Assembly (NCBI GenBank): GCA_900617975.1
Contig: UZAE01012374.1
Span: 1 to 44,186, forward strand
Direction of reading: 5' to 3'
Source of the DNA: Rodentolepis nana
Lineage: Eukaryota; Platyhelminthes; Cestoda; Cyclophyllidea; Hymenolepididae
Length of the DNA: 44,186 nt
Notes under the pieces: model-generated
What the model was told of the DNA's origin: nothing
Database searches by the model: none
Seen by the model: the letters and a program-made list of their open reading frames with translations, nothing else
Shown here: piece after piece, positions 1-13,200 of the stretch
Numbering within the stretch: the first letter of the stretch is position 1
Layout of the letters: each line of letters starts with the position of its first letter
Made by a program: the position numbers and the translations under genes

Positions 1-337
1 CAGGCGTTTTGATTGTTATCATTAGCCCTTTAGCTGACTTGTGGCTTCACAGAGGGGAGGGATATCAAAATGACAAAAAGTCGAGTGAGAGGAAGGAAGA
101 GTGATTCACAGATGTAAAGAGACAGATGGACACAAACGCAGAGAAAAAGTAAGACGAGTACTGTTGAAGTGGTCGAATTTGACATATAGTGGGGTAATGG
201 TAGTTTGAAGTCAGAAGTCAACTGCCGTTGGTGATGGTAGTTTGAAGTCAGAAGTCAACTGCCGATTAGTCGAATTTTTGCCGTATGAGTATATGTTACC
301 CAGGATGCACCACGTGGAGGTAAGTCTATCGCGCCCC
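1..337 (-). mobile_element. Short ribozyme-headed retroelement, copy 1 (3' end cut by window edge)
   Basis: Minus-strand copy. Its 5' end is at 337 and its shared 3' tail (element strand GATAACAATCAAAACGCCTG) runs into base 1. The 5' head is recognisable but decayed: two bases are missing from the P1 strand, P1' reads GCATCCT, and the P2' strand no longer matches, so the ribozyme should be dead. The pyrimidine-rich middle is typical of the family. A roughly 36-bp unit holding GAAGTCAACTGCCG (as read on the plus strand) is duplicated in tandem at about 194-265. It encodes no protein. Confidence 0.9.
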
Positions 338-3300
338 AAGTTCGTAAAGTAGAATTCAGGCTTTCGCAAAACGAAACTGAAATCGTGAATAGAAATAACT
401 GAAAATTTCTTCTGGTTCAAGTAAATCCAATCATAGTAAAATACTGATTCAAATATTCAGATCTTGAGATTTATTCCTTGTCCTAATAAACTAAAAAATT
501 AATTAAAAACCATCACAATGACCACTTCTTAAATATTCAAAGTTGTTTGTTTTATATCATGAAATTTTCACATAATTGTTTTTTGACTATCATTTTGTGT
601 TTATAAGTTTTTATTTAAATTTCAAATTCCAAACCTTTAAATTTGAATTGCAGCGGCCTTTCTCTTCCTCCTCAGCACAATGCTATCATAAATTATGATT
701 TTCTCAATCACTTCTCCTCAATGGTGTCTGGTTTGGCTTTTATGAAATCACAGTCTAGGCATTATTATTCAAACTTACTTTAGTTATAATTTATTTCAAT
801 ACTTTCAACGTGTTTTTAAATTCATACCGACTGTTCTTATATAAAGCTTAAAATCAACTCCTGTCTACTTTACCCACTGTATGGCAAATATTTTAATAAA
901 ACTGCGGTTTGCTGTGGTTTGATAATCTACATCCATTTTGTTCAAGCACTGAGGAGGAGATGAGCTCTGTTTGGTCAGCGTAAATACCGCTATAGGAATG
1001 AAAAATCAAGCTGTTTTATTGCGGCTAATGAGGTGTTTCCAGAGTGTCAGGTGTTTGAGTATAGTGGATAAAAGGAGGGATATTTTATTCACTGGCTTAT
1101 CGGTTGTGTTGCAATTGAGGAAAATGCCGAAATTCAACTCCAACCCACGTGATTAGTTTAAAATGCAATTTGAAATTAACTATATCTCCACTTCTATTTC
1201 CTACCTCGAGAGTTTTGAAAATCTTCATTGGCTTCTAGAATTATTTTACATGTATATTAACTAATTAAGTAAATAACCACTAAATTATCAACTCAGCTAT
1301 GATGCAGACATTTAAATTGCTTTTCTATTTCTCGCCTACCCCTTGAACTGCCGAATCTTTGAAAGTTATATTAATTAAAATTGATTTTATTGTAAGTGGT
1401 TAATACTACTATTAACGATGTTTGTGTTAAAATTTTAAATATTACTGTTATTGTCTTTTTCATCTTCTTGAAATGAAGTGATTAAGAAAGTGTAAGTGGA
1501 GAAATGTAAAAATTAACTGTAAGGTCACAGCTATTATCACTATTGATAATTTCGGAAAGAGTAGAACTGATATCAAGTGTAAATATGAAAGCAGTCAACG
1601 GAAAATTGGTTTATCACTGGCTCAAAAGAATAGGAATCGCAGAAAATTCACTTCCGAATCTGTTATAGAGTCAAAAATTGTATTTTTTAGCAGCTTATGC
1701 TCTTAAGATAGCAGAAAGAGAGAGTTAAAAATGGCAAGTTCCATTTACAGGGTTTACTTCAATGCAAGGTTCGATTCTATTGCCATCAAATCGCAACACT
1801 TCAATCCCTCCGAGGGAGAGAGGAGGGAGAACAGACGTTGGTTAAGAAAAAAAATTGAATTCAATTATGACGTTGAATAAATTTGTACTTTAGACGTATG
1901 TCGATTAAATAAATGCAGGTTTAATGGGAATCACGAGAGGCAAATTGAAAATATGCTATTTTTATTCGGGGAACTGTTTAGAACGTTTTCAATTCAAGAA
2001 TTACTATATATAATTTTTCCTTTAATACTCGTAAAATGTGATTAAGCGTCTTTTTCCTCACACGCATCCTTTAGTCTGCACGCAACTTAGAAAGCCTTTC
2101 AAGTTAAGAACAATAAAAAATGACTTGAAGGTTCGTCTTTTCTTTCGTAAAGATTGCACTCTAGCAGATACAGAGGCATTACTGAAAAAAACCTTCGTAA
2201 TTTGTGGAGACTAATTAAGAGAGATGCTGAATTAAAGGGGGGGGGGTTATTAGTAAATAATGAGAGAGAGAGATCTGAGATCCGCAAAATGAAAGCAAAA
2301 TTTAAATGTGGATTTAGCAGTAATCTCTGTTCGTGTTTCCAAAAATAGGAAGAGAAGAAAACCGTCGTCGTTTCTGTACACAACGGTAATTTACTACCTA
2401 AGTTAGGCTGGCTTACTTTTGAAATAATTACCGAGTATGACAGTGTTGTTGACAGATCACATTGATAACACCCAGGGAAAACATGTGAACATACATACAC
2501 ATAAGAAGCGTGTTTATTAATTACCCAGATTGGTTTTAATCTTGTAGATCGCCCTAAATGGGAGATGAGAAAAAGTGTATCTGCGTTGTCACATGGATCG
2601 TTCGTTGAAACTCCAAAATATTGCATTTTTGGATTAATCGTAAAACAACTTTGCGTCACACCATTAGCTAACCATTGTCAATCTTTTTTATGATTCGTAA
2701 ATAATCTTTAAAATAATGAAATATTCCTTTGTGCATATTTTTATGTGTTTCAGGTGAAAAGGCGAGCATTCTTCTGAATAGTTTAAAGTGGAATTATGGG
2801 ATTAAACAAGCGGATCATTAAAACACTTTCAGCTCGATGTTGATTAGAAACATTAGTTCAGTTTTATTTGAACTTTATAGAACTATTTGACACCAAACGA
2901 GTAAAACGTTAAACCACAGAGTTTGTTTTTTTTTAGCTTACAAAGATCAACTCCCCACTTTTAGCCGCACATCATCCTTATCGGCATACCGAAGCATGCC
3001 GCTCTTGACAGATTGACATAGATTTGTCCTTTAGGCATCAAATTTATGAAAATAAACTTATTTATCAAAAAAATTCGCTAAATTAGTAAAATTTCTTTCA
3101 GAGTGTGCCATTCTGCCTAATCTCCCTCCCATCTTGAAAATTCAAATTTAAGATATGATTTGATTGGATGCACCCATTCATTTCCATGTTCAAAGGGATT
3201 TAAATCACAATATAGATTTTGAATTTCCTGGTTTTGTTTCACCCCCCCCCCCTCCCCTCCCCTCCCGGAGGAACTAGAATGAATGTCTTGCCAAAAGACT

Positions 3301-3509
3301 AGCCCCAATAAACGAAAAAAAACTGAAAATGCAATTAACAACTTCTTTTCTTGAAGAACTTTGTTTTGCAGTCTTAAAGCCAACATATTTAAAAAAATTG
3401 CCCAGTAAACATTTCACCTTTTTGTCAAATAAATCTTTCTGATAAACGTCCTTTCATTACTTCCATACAATCAAGTACGTAGTTTTCTGTCTTTTATAAT
3501 GTAACCAAC
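338..3509. other. AT-rich DNA without a recognised gene
   Basis: I see no conserved protein, RNA gene or repeat family here. It contains a G10 run at 2237-2246 followed by a short GA microsatellite, and the G/C-rich tract at 3242-3266. The longest ORF (2099-2659, minus) is 186 codons. It has no recognisable domain, crosses the G10/GA low-complexity stretch and looks like chance. Confidence 0.6.
3242..3266 (-). repeat. C-rich tract with G-quadruplex potential on the minus strand
   Basis: The plus strand has a C10 run followed by C-rich blocks separated by single T. Read on the minus strand this gives four G-runs of 3 to 10 G with single-A spacers, which fits the usual intramolecular G-quadruplex pattern. 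No gene next to it suggests a regulatory role. It is one of several long G/C runs in this AT-rich window. Confidence 0.7.
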
Positions 3510-3755
3510 GGGTGTACGATAGACTGACCTCAACGTTGGGCACTCTGGGCAATAGACCGGCAGTTGACTGTGTGTCATATTCGACTACTTGCACAGTACT
3601 CACTTACCTTTTCCTTTACCTTCGTGCTTATTTCTTTTATATCTGTGAATAACTCTTCTGTTCTCTCTCACTTTGATGTTCCTCCCCTCCGTGAAGCCCG
3701 AAGTCAACTAAAGGGCTAAAGATAACTATCAAAGCGCCTGCCATTTGAAATAAAT
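3510..3755 (+). mobile_element. Short ribozyme-headed retroelement, copy 2 (old)
   Basis: It starts GGGTGTACGATAGACT and ends in the shared tail GATAACTATCAAAGCGCC plus TGCCATTTGAAATAAATA. The head is degenerate: most of P4 and the catalytic J4/2 strand are missing, so the ribozyme is dead. An imperfect TSD is visible (ATAATGTAACCAAC at 3496-3509; ATAATCTGACCAAT at about 3754-3767). The three mismatches fit an old insertion. Confidence 0.85.
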
Positions 3756-4519
3756 AATCTGACCAATGAAGGTTACATTTGTGCTATTTTTATCTTATAA
3801 TGTATCGTTTTTAAGCTGAGTTGGAGACATTAGTTTTGATTTATGTTCAAAATGAGTACTAAATCAAGTATTGTGGTTAAATACTTTAATGAAAGCGGAT
3901 TCGAATAACAGGCAAATACTTTAACTGATTCTGTAAACAGGGACAAATTGATGAAACAAAACTTGCTTGTTAGAGACACATTGAATTATCTATTCAAACA
4001 CAGGTTTCACGAAATTGGCTAACTGAAAATTATGGCAAAGAAAGTGTTGAAATAGCCATATCTATACGATCCAAACTTTGTAAGGAAGTGGCGTTGCCTA
4101 TTCTTTTTGCTACCATATTTTGTAAAATAGCATGGAAATGTCCAAAGTTAAGCCTGCCGTTGGGGAAATCTAAAAAGTATTCTAAAATTCGTCAGTTTAT
4201 TTTCGCTAAAATATCTATTCCATGCTTCTGTTAGCTCAAAGTTCAAGTAGTTCAAAGAACGTAACATTTAGCCTTTTTTGAATAGAAACCAAAATATATT
4301 TCAGAATTCATAATTATTCATCTGCATTTAATTTCTACTTTACCTTCTTTGCATGCTGTCATAAGTAGCGGTAGAAATCTGGATAATCTCCATTCAAAGC
4401 TCTTTGCGTAAAATCTTGTTCTACAGAAAAAAACTAATTTTTCCTCGTTCACATTAATTAAAGGCGAAAAAGAAATAAATTTAATCCTGGTGCCTATTTT
4501 CATGACTCAAGGGTTGCTC
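3756..4519. other. AT-rich DNA without a recognised gene
   Basis: Only short chance ORFs are present. I recognise no domain, RNA or repeat family. Confidence 0.55.
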
Positions 4520-4533
4520 ATATTTTAGTTTCT
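4520..4533 (+). repeat. Candidate 5' TSD of the amplified element
   Basis: ATATTTTAGTTTCT here is repeated exactly at 7052-7065, directly after the A-rich tail of the amplified element. Unlike other copies, 49 bp separate this repeat from the ribozyme G1 at 4583. Confidence 0.65.
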
Positions 4534-4582
4534 CATTTGTAACGAAGTAGCCCAGCTCAGATGCTCCATGTCTCCACCACTT

Positions 4583-4655
4583 GGGGTGTAAGATAGACTT
4601 ACCTCTACGTGGTGCACCCTGGACAACGTATACTTATACGGCAAAGCAGTCTATT
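4583..4655 (+). ncRNA. HDV-like ribozyme of the amplified element (near intact)
   Basis: P1 is GGGGTGT with GCACCCT, P2 is GATAGACTT with CAGTCTATT (one mismatch at the inner end), P3 is ACC/GGT with L3 TCTACGT, and P4 is GTAT/ATAC. J1.1/4 reads GGACAAC instead of GGGCAAC and J4/2 reads GGCAAAG. The fold is kept, but the P2 mismatch and the altered L3 and J1.1/4 could slow cleavage. That would fit the 49 bp of extra sequence between the TSD and G1. Confidence 0.75.
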
Positions 4656-4697
4656 GAACGGCAGTTGACTTCTGACTTCAAACTACCATCACCCCAT

Positions 4698-5377
4698 GGC
4701 AGTTGACTTCTCACTTCAAACTACCATCACCTCACTTATGTCATATTCGACCCCTTTCACAGTAATCATCTTACCTTACTGTGTCATATTCGACTACTTC
4801 CACAGTACTCACCTCACCTACAGTTGACTTCTCACTTCAAACTACCATGACCCCACTGTACGGTAGTTGACTTCTGACTTCAAAGACAAAAAAGTCTATT
4901 GATCGGCAGTTGACTTCTGACTTGCAAAAAGTCTATTGATCGGCAGTTGACTTCTGACTTCAAACTACCATCACCCCACTCTATATCATATTCGACTATT
5001 TTTACAGTACTCACCTCACCTTTGTCCATATTCGACCATTTCACAGTACTCACCTCACCTTTTTTCTTAAATTCGACCACTTCAACAGTACTCATCTTAC
5101 CTTTTCTCTTCGACTTCTCACTTCAAACTACCATCACCCCACTGTATGTCAAATTCGACCCCTTCCACAGTACTCACCTCACCTTTGCTCTACTGTCGAC
5201 TTCTTCCACAGTACTAACCTCACCTTTTTTCTACCTATTTCTCACTTCAAACTACCATCACCCCACTGTATGTCATATACCTCTGACTTCAAACTACCAT
5301 CACCCCACTGTATGTCATATTTCACCACTTCCACAGTACTCACCTCGCCTTTTTTCTACCTTCAGTTGACTCTAGCT
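4698..5377 (+). repeat. 680-bp higher-order repeat, copy A
   Basis: By eye this segment is identical to 5900-6579, at an offset of 1202 bp. It includes the 495-bp unit at 4879-5373. No mismatch was seen in the lines compared, so the duplication is very recent, or an assembly artefact. Confidence 0.85.
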
Positions 5378-5871
5378 TCAAAGACAAAAAAGTCTATTGA
5401 TCGGCAGTTGACTTCTGACTTGCAAAAAGTCTATTGATCGGCAGTTGACTTCTGACTTCAAACTACCATCACCCCACTCTATATCATATTCGACTATTTT
5501 TACAGTACTCACCTCACCTTTGTCCATATTCGACCATTTCACAGTACTCACCTCACCTTTTTTCTTAAATTCGACCACTTCAACAGTACTCATCTTACCT
5601 TTTCTCTTCGACTTCTCACTTCAAACTACCATCACCCCACTGTATGTCAAATTCGACCCCTTCCACAGTACTCACCTCACCTTTGCTCTACTGTCGACTT
5701 CTTCCACAGTACTAACCTCACCTTTTTTCTACCTATTTCTCACTTCAAACTACCATCACCCCACTGTATGTCATATACCTCTGACTTCAAACTACCATCA
5801 CCCCACTGTATGTCATATTTCACCACTTCCACAGTACTCACCTCGCCTTTTTTCTACCTTCAGTTGACTCT
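5377..5871 (+). repeat. 495-bp tandem unit, middle copy
   Basis: It matches 4879-5373 (offset 498) and 6081-6575 (offset 704) without visible differences. The left junction sits in TTCAAAGAC, the right junction in GTTGACTCT. These short matches at the breakpoints suggest unequal exchange or template switching between internal sub-repeats. Confidence 0.85.
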
Positions 5872-5899
5872 GACCCCACTGTATGTCATATTCGACTAA

Positions 5900-6579
5900 G
5901 GCAGTTGACTTCTCACTTCAAACTACCATCACCTCACTTATGTCATATTCGACCCCTTTCACAGTAATCATCTTACCTTACTGTGTCATATTCGACTACT
6001 TCCACAGTACTCACCTCACCTACAGTTGACTTCTCACTTCAAACTACCATGACCCCACTGTACGGTAGTTGACTTCTGACTTCAAAGACAAAAAAGTCTA
6101 TTGATCGGCAGTTGACTTCTGACTTGCAAAAAGTCTATTGATCGGCAGTTGACTTCTGACTTCAAACTACCATCACCCCACTCTATATCATATTCGACTA
6201 TTTTTACAGTACTCACCTCACCTTTGTCCATATTCGACCATTTCACAGTACTCACCTCACCTTTTTTCTTAAATTCGACCACTTCAACAGTACTCATCTT
6301 ACCTTTTCTCTTCGACTTCTCACTTCAAACTACCATCACCCCACTGTATGTCAAATTCGACCCCTTCCACAGTACTCACCTCACCTTTGCTCTACTGTCG
6401 ACTTCTTCCACAGTACTAACCTCACCTTTTTTCTACCTATTTCTCACTTCAAACTACCATCACCCCACTGTATGTCATATACCTCTGACTTCAAACTACC
6501 ATCACCCCACTGTATGTCATATTTCACCACTTCCACAGTACTCACCTCGCCTTTTTTCTACCTTCAGTTGACTCTAGCT
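5900..6579 (+). repeat. 680-bp higher-order repeat, copy B
   Basis: Second copy of 4698-5377, containing the third 495-bp unit (6081-6575). After 6579 the array continues with more diverged sub-repeats up to about 6870 and then passes into the normal 3' part of the element. Confidence 0.85.
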
Positions 6580-7051
6580 ACCATGACCCACTGTATGGCA
6601 TATTAGTCTACTTCCACAGTACTCACCTCACCTTTTTTCTACCTCTGAGTCTGTATACTTCCATAGTACTCACCTCACCTTTTTTCTACATTTGTATCTT
6701 CCACAGTACTCACCTCACCTTTTTCCTACCTTTTCTAAGCCTCCACAGTACTCATCTTACCTTTTTCTCTACCTTCGTGTAACACAGTACTCACCTCACC
6801 TTTGTTCTACCTTTGTGTCTGTTTAAACTACCATCACCCCACTGTATGTCATATTCCACCACTTCCACAGTGCCCACCTTACCTTTTTCCTCTAACTTTG
6901 TGTCTGTCTGTCTCCTCTATATCTGTGAATCACTCTTCTGCTCCCTCTCTCGAATTTCTCTCACTTTGATTTTCCTCCCTCTTCGAAACCCGAAGTCAGC
7001 TAAATAGCTTATGGTAAATATTCAAAAAGTCTGCCATTTGAAATAATAATA

Positions 7052-7065
7052 ATATTTTAGTTTCT
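7052..7065 (+). repeat. 3' TSD of the amplified element
   Basis: ATATTTTAGTTTCT follows the (AAT)n tail directly and matches 4520-4533 exactly. Confidence 0.65.
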
Positions 7066-10000
7066 TTAAACGAGATGGTTAAGTGCAAATCAAGAATTAG
7101 GCTTGTTCAAGATGTACTTAATTATGGTAATTGTTGGTTTGGCAATTGGGCCAACATTGCAATTTGAGAAAGCATTGATCTTTGCGCTTAAAGTACCTAG
7201 GAAATTATAAATCTACCCTAATAAGCGAATTTGCCTGCCTGCATGGTTTCTAAGCTGTCCAACTATCAAATTAGGCAAGCTAGTATAAAAATTTATTTTT
7301 CATAAGTTTGGGGAAAAATTACATCCAATTAACGACACAGAAGAGGACCAAATAATTGATTTCAGATTGAATTTTCTGGAAGAAGGAATTTTTTAACTTA
7401 TTTTAGGGTAACAAACAAACTAAACGGTGGAGTTTATTCTTCCCTCCATTTTGCTTAGTCATGACCAAACTTTCATCCTTATTCATTCAATTACCTTTAT
7501 CTAATAGTACTTAACAGTAAAGGAGCCTAAGGAATGTAAATTTCACATGACCTTTAAATGCCAACGTTTCAGGCGCTGGTTAGCATGCACTTCTAATTAA
7601 AAGCGGAGATTGTAGCTTGCGAAAAATAGGGTTCACTTACTAATCCCTCTCACGGTTACTACGAATGCATTTCGATTGGGAAAAGTATTTTCGAACTGCA
7701 TGTAGAAAACTGTGATGATGGAATTAGACGAAGTCTACAGTTTATCAATTCGTCAGTTAAACTTAATCATTATTTTAGCGCCATTAATCACACTTGACTC
7801 TATTCATGAAAGCTCAGATTTACATCAGTCTTAATCAAGCGGTTGATTTAAAATAAAGTGTAAACGTCCTGCACAGGGCTTGAGGAGAGTACTATCTTTT
7901 ATTGTTGGCAACATTTCGCATCAACTCGTCATTAAAAGCGGCCAATTGATGGCAAATGGTGTGGGTCTCTTTGATGCCACAGGTAGTACTTCCTGCTTAA
8001 TGGAAAATCAAAACTGCTAGGTTGAAGAACTCGGGAGTCCACCGCCATAGATGCATCCAACATAGGAACTCTTTGAATAGACCTAGCAGCGAAATCCAAA
8101 TCTTCAGACGATGTAAATTCACCTCATCCGCTCACAGTTTATTATCATTTAAAACTCAGTTGACGAACAGAAATGGCCATGATATTGCCTTGGACTACCT
8201 CTTCTAAGTGATTTTAAGCTACATAATACATATTTCACATAATCATTGGATTTATCGGACTGGTTAAACAAATAAAGCAAAAATTACACACTAAGCCTGA
8301 CAATGAAGGTCGAATTGCAGAGGTCTCGTTAATGTACTAGAATATGAAAACTGTGTTTCCTTAAGCAAATTGGAATCCTTGACGGAATCCTAAAAACTAT
8401 TAAGTAAAGGTTTTATGAATAGCTCCAGAACCTGCATAACACTAAGTATTCAAATTCAAACTGATGAAAAGATTTTACTGAAATGACCTCTCGAGTGTCT
8501 TATTTTTGCTGAAGTCTCAGATGATTTAAGAATATAGAGCCGAATGCCAGAATCAATATCTAATATGTGAAGTTGAGGGCTATTTCTCCATCACCTAGTG
8601 TATTCAATATAATTTCCTTTACAGGGAAAATCAAATGATAAACTACGCCGTTTTCAGGAATTTGTTAAAGGCCAATAAAATACTCATTATTTTTATTAAC
8701 TGAGAGTTTCAGCATAATGCGTCTATGCTATATGAAGAAAGAGACTAGTGATAAATGTTTCGTCAAGGTTTCTACGTTTGGAAGCTCAACCCTACAATCT
8801 AATCCATTTGAATTAAAACTGAGACCGAGAATATTTCGGAAATTTATAACTATAAAGGAAAGATAGAAAGAAGGAGAAAAGCACTTTCATAATCTCTCCT
8901 ATTCAGTAACGTGTTTGTAGTCTTCGTCACATTTGGTTAGCTTCAATTAAAATTTCCGTTTTAGGCCTAATTCCTGAGTAGATCTGGTGTTGGTCTCCTC
9001 GTCAATGTCTTCTCAACTCATCTGCTTTTGCAGTAGAGCCAATACCACTAAATATCCATGCAAGCTACTTTTCCTTTTTACACATCTTTTATTTGTGATT
9101 GGTGTTCACGTAAGCGCGGGAAAGATTTTTTTATTAGAATTCTGACTACAAATTGCACTCTCATTCCCACAGAACAGCCGCCTCATATACGTATGAAGTG
9201 AGCTGCCTAAGCCAGCTCTCCGTATGAGAAACTTTACATTTTCGCACGTTTGGAAATTGGGAATTCATTAAAACGTTGGACGATTTGATCATTTTTACAG
9301 GCTATTCCAGGCCAGCACCTCTGTAATCTTGCAGCGAGGTTTATCAGGCGAACATTATCTGCAACATGTTTGTCCTCAACTGTATTTCAACTTGTCTTTC
9401 AGTTCTTTTACCATCCACAGAAAATATTAAACAAACTAAGCGAAGAACTTTGATAGGAAGAATTTTAACTTTAGAAATGGTCTGAGTATTTATTTTTTGC
9501 ATTTCATAAATTGAAATCTTGTATCATCGTCTAACAGGAGGGCCAAGATTGTGAAGTAGATAACTCATTAAGTTCTGCGTTCACCTGAATAAAAGTTGGA
9601 CCATCCGGATTTGCAACTTGCTTTTATCCAAGATGTTTTATACGCCATTTCCATGACATATTTTTGTTGTGTATCAATGTGCATCTCTATTTGTCAGCAT
9701 GGACGATAGAACAATGTACATATTATAAATGTAGCAGTTATCAGTGGTACTTTGCCTAACTCAAGTGTCTGATTTCAAAATCCTCGTCAGGTAGCATAAA
9801 CACCATTTAATATAAGTTAAGATAGCATGTAAATGAGCACAAACCCCCTTCTACTTGCTGTCTGCTGTCCAATTCCCCATCAAAAATACTTTGCTAATGT
9901 CTTTCCTATGGCCTATTGGCTAAGTTAGGAGCTGACTAAAGCTCTATACCATGTTCCAAGTCAGCATTTGTCTACACAAACTTGTTAAAAGGGGTTAGTG

Positions 10001-10252
10001 AGTCCAGGGGGTTTCGTCAATAAAGATAAGTAGTGTTCTGTTGAATGACTCTACATAGCATTTCAATACTTGTCCTGTCTGAGTGAGTTTATTGATTAGC
10101 CTATTTTGGCAGTTAACTGTTTTATTTAAAGTCATCTTCTCCTCCCTGCCTCCCCCTCATTGACGAGAACTGTCTTTATAATTGAAAAATTCACGCGGTC
10201 ACATCATCATTCATCTGCTGCTACGCCTCCCTTCGTCTCCGTCTCCTTCACA

Positions 10253-10284
<32 letters not shown>

Positions 10285-13200
10285 AAATCCGTTTCAAGGT
10301 CTATTCAATACAATCTGATCTTCAGCACAAGTTGTATTCTACCTTATGGAACCGGCATTTGCTTTTGTTAACTCCTAGTTATTGTTATAACTCTTACTAC
10401 ATGGCTTCGGTAATTCAGTTCGCACACTATGATGACTCTACCATCCTTCAACTCATTAAATTAGCAAACTTGGCAAGAGTAATTTTTCTATTTAAAAGTT
10501 TTGGGAGCAGTTTGATAGCCTATAGCAACTGGTAATAAACAGGGGTTTATTGAGAACATTAATTGCGATTTTGGCGGACCCGCTGGAAATTGATTCAACT
10601 TCTTGAGTTTGACTTTTGAAACCATTGATTAGAATTGCGACTCCACGGATTGGTAAGGTGTTGTTTTAAGTCCAGAATAGTAAATAAAAAAATATTGGAA
10701 ATTTTAAAATTTTTAACAGTTCAACAATTCTGGCTTCTGTTATAGCTGCAGGAAGGAATTTCGGGATAGATTTGTTAAGTGCTAAAAATAAGAATTTCAG
10801 TTTCCTGTGACAAGATCTGGCGTTGCAAAGTCCAAACTTTGTAAACTGCCCTTCATAATCTCAACGGGAGCGCCACCGTATGTTGCCAGCGTTTCCACCC
10901 TTTTTCGTTTGAGATTCTACTTAGAACCGCTGAAGCAGGAAAATAGTCGAAACAATTGGTCTTAATTACCCAATTTAGCGCACTTCTGCTAGCTTAAAGG
11001 TTAAAAATGTGTGTCTTGGGGCATGATTATGAGTAGTAATAAACTTAAAATGTTAATATCATGAAGAGATTTATTTTAAAATGTACTCCATAATATTGAT
11101 TTGGTATTAGCAAAAACAATATTTTTTTAGAATAATAATTAGTGATATTGATTTTATATTTTCTGTGCGGAACAACAACATTACGCATGTAAATCATATA
11201 ATCGTTTTAGGAGGATATTACTACAATTACAAGTATCAAGATTAGCAAAAATCTATTTAGGCATTTTGATTTTCGTTCAGCTCAAAAGTGAGTGCGGGGA
11301 ATTTCACCACAAGTGTCGTTATCATCTTTTGTCTCCAAGTTAATCCCCATTTTATGCTACTATACCCATATTTTCATTTTATTACACATTTGTCTCCGGA
11401 TAATTATGCGTGTTTGTCTAATAATAACTAACATTTGTTTTCAAAGTCACCAAAGTATCTCTGTAAATAAATTAAGAAGATATTTTGAATAAAGCATGGA
11501 TACAGGGCTGTTTTTAAGAGCTGATTCCTAGTTTAATTGTCAGTAAAATAATGTTATTCTTTTATAAATAAGCACAAAAAGAGTTGTGCATACTTTGAAA
11601 ATTTGTTCAAATTTCAAATTCACCAATAAGAAGTCACTATATTTAATTTTATAAAACAATTACTACTTTGCACTTGAAGATTAGTATTAGTCAGTAATTG
11701 GTCCATTCTAAAATATCAAAACACTAAAAGGATGGATATAGATCATTTTTAAAAGAGCTACTTAATTGGTAGATTGCAACCCTCGTCATTTGATTAAGCA
11801 TTTGATTTGATTCTGATTTGACCATTAAGTTGCCCTGAGGATATTAAAAGTAATAATGGTAACACACATGGCAATTTTCAAGGATATGGTTCAACAAATT
11901 AAATAAAAACAACGGAATTATTTTTTAGATTGTTTTTTTCGAGAAATGTTTTTTCAAAACAAAATAAAAGAAATTGCACTTAACTAAGTCTTGTTATTTG
12001 AATTTCCATTTTAAATTCTAAAACTCTTTCAAACTTTCAGTTGGAACTATTGGTGTTTTAGTTGTGTACTGGAGAAATTTGGGTCTTCCCCCAATTGCCC
12101 CTCAGGAGTCAACGTACCCAAAGAAGCATTGAATGAGATTTGGACAAGAACGAAATTGTTCAATACTGCTTAGACCACGAGTAGGATAGTGAAAGAAACC
12201 ACTCATCCATCTACAACAGATCGATTATTAATTTTATAGCTATTGAACATTGTTTTAGATTCAGACTGTTGTATTACTTACCGCAGGTCTGCAGGATTTT
12301 CAAAATGAAGTTGGAGAAAGGAGAATATTTATAATTCCATATATTTTTATACCTTCTCTCACTAAATTTGAAAGCTGTTGTGACGCGACCAGGAGCATAG
12401 GTTAGCAAACAACCAAATTTGTCCTTTTATTATACGGAGTATGAGCTCACTTATTTGGACAAATTGCTTTTTCCATTAGTCCACCGTGAATGCAACTTTG
12501 CTTTCCATTTAACTGTGTATTTGCACGTAGACACAACAAATCTAATTGTGGCGTTTTCTATCTGGGTATGGAAGAAAATAATTAAAAATAAATTTATTCA
12601 TTTTTGGAAGCACTAAATGTTCAAATGCAATTACGGATTGTAACTATAAGAAGGGTCAGAGATGTTGGTAGAAATCGGTTGAGCGAAACTTTCTTATAAT
12701 ATTATTAATAAATTGATTTTAATATAAATCATTAAACCCCAAAAAAATTCGATGACAACTAGCCTGTTTATTTATTTTGAATTTTTCGTGATTTCAAATG
12801 AATATTACTTCCACATGATTTTACGTAGGCAATTCTCAGGACCTTGTCAATAGAAAGGAAGAAGGTCGTTGTATTGCTATATTACAAAGGATTAGAGTAT
12901 TAATAATGCTGAATTGGAGTAGATATGATTTTTTTAAAGAATTGTCAGCAACAATATTCTAAAGGTACTGGCGTTTGCTAATGAATTTCGAACAAAAGCA
13001 TGTTTATGAAGAGTGAACCTCCCAAGTGGCGCTGTTACCCCAGAGAACCATATATATATTCTCCCATTTAACATTCTTCATCATTATTACTAACATAAAA
13101 TTGACTAGACAAATAATTTATCCATTTATTTGTGAACTTACTGTGAAATTCGCGGTGCTAAGTCATTAGTAAAGGTGGAAAATGATCAAATCCCTATATT

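Larger units (their letters stand above)
4583..7051 (+). mobile_element. Short retroelement copy 3, internally amplified to about 2.5 kb
   Basis: This is one element with one ribozyme head (4583-4655) and one tail (GTAAATATTCAAAAAGTC plus TGCCATTTGAAATAATAAT, ending near 7051). The roughly 150-bp middle seen in other copies is expanded to about 2.2 kb. The expansion consists of variants of a short unit: TTCAAACTACCATCACCCC, a TGTCATATTCGACC-like part, then TTCCACAGTACTCACCTC plus a T-rich stretch. The CAGTACT core appears roughly two dozen times. Higher-order duplication gives three identical 495-bp segments. ORFs of 140 codons repeat three times inside it, but they are by-products of the repeat. 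A 14-bp TSD (4520-4533 and 7052-7065) brackets the whole structure. Confidence 0.88.

Noticed and set aside
2099..2659. 186-codon ORF on the minus strand
   Set aside because: No recognisable domain or compositional sign of coding. It spans a G10 run and a GA repeat, so length is probably chance.
4947..6571. Three identical 140-codon ORFs (and matching 71-codon antisense ORFs) at 498- and 704-bp spacing
   Set aside because: They are translations of the amplified non-coding repeat. Identity comes from DNA duplication, the peptides are low-complexity, and the same sequence is non-coding in other copies.
4583..7051. CRISPR-like array
   Set aside because: The repeats are directly joined variants of one unit without unique spacers, in a eukaryotic retroelement.
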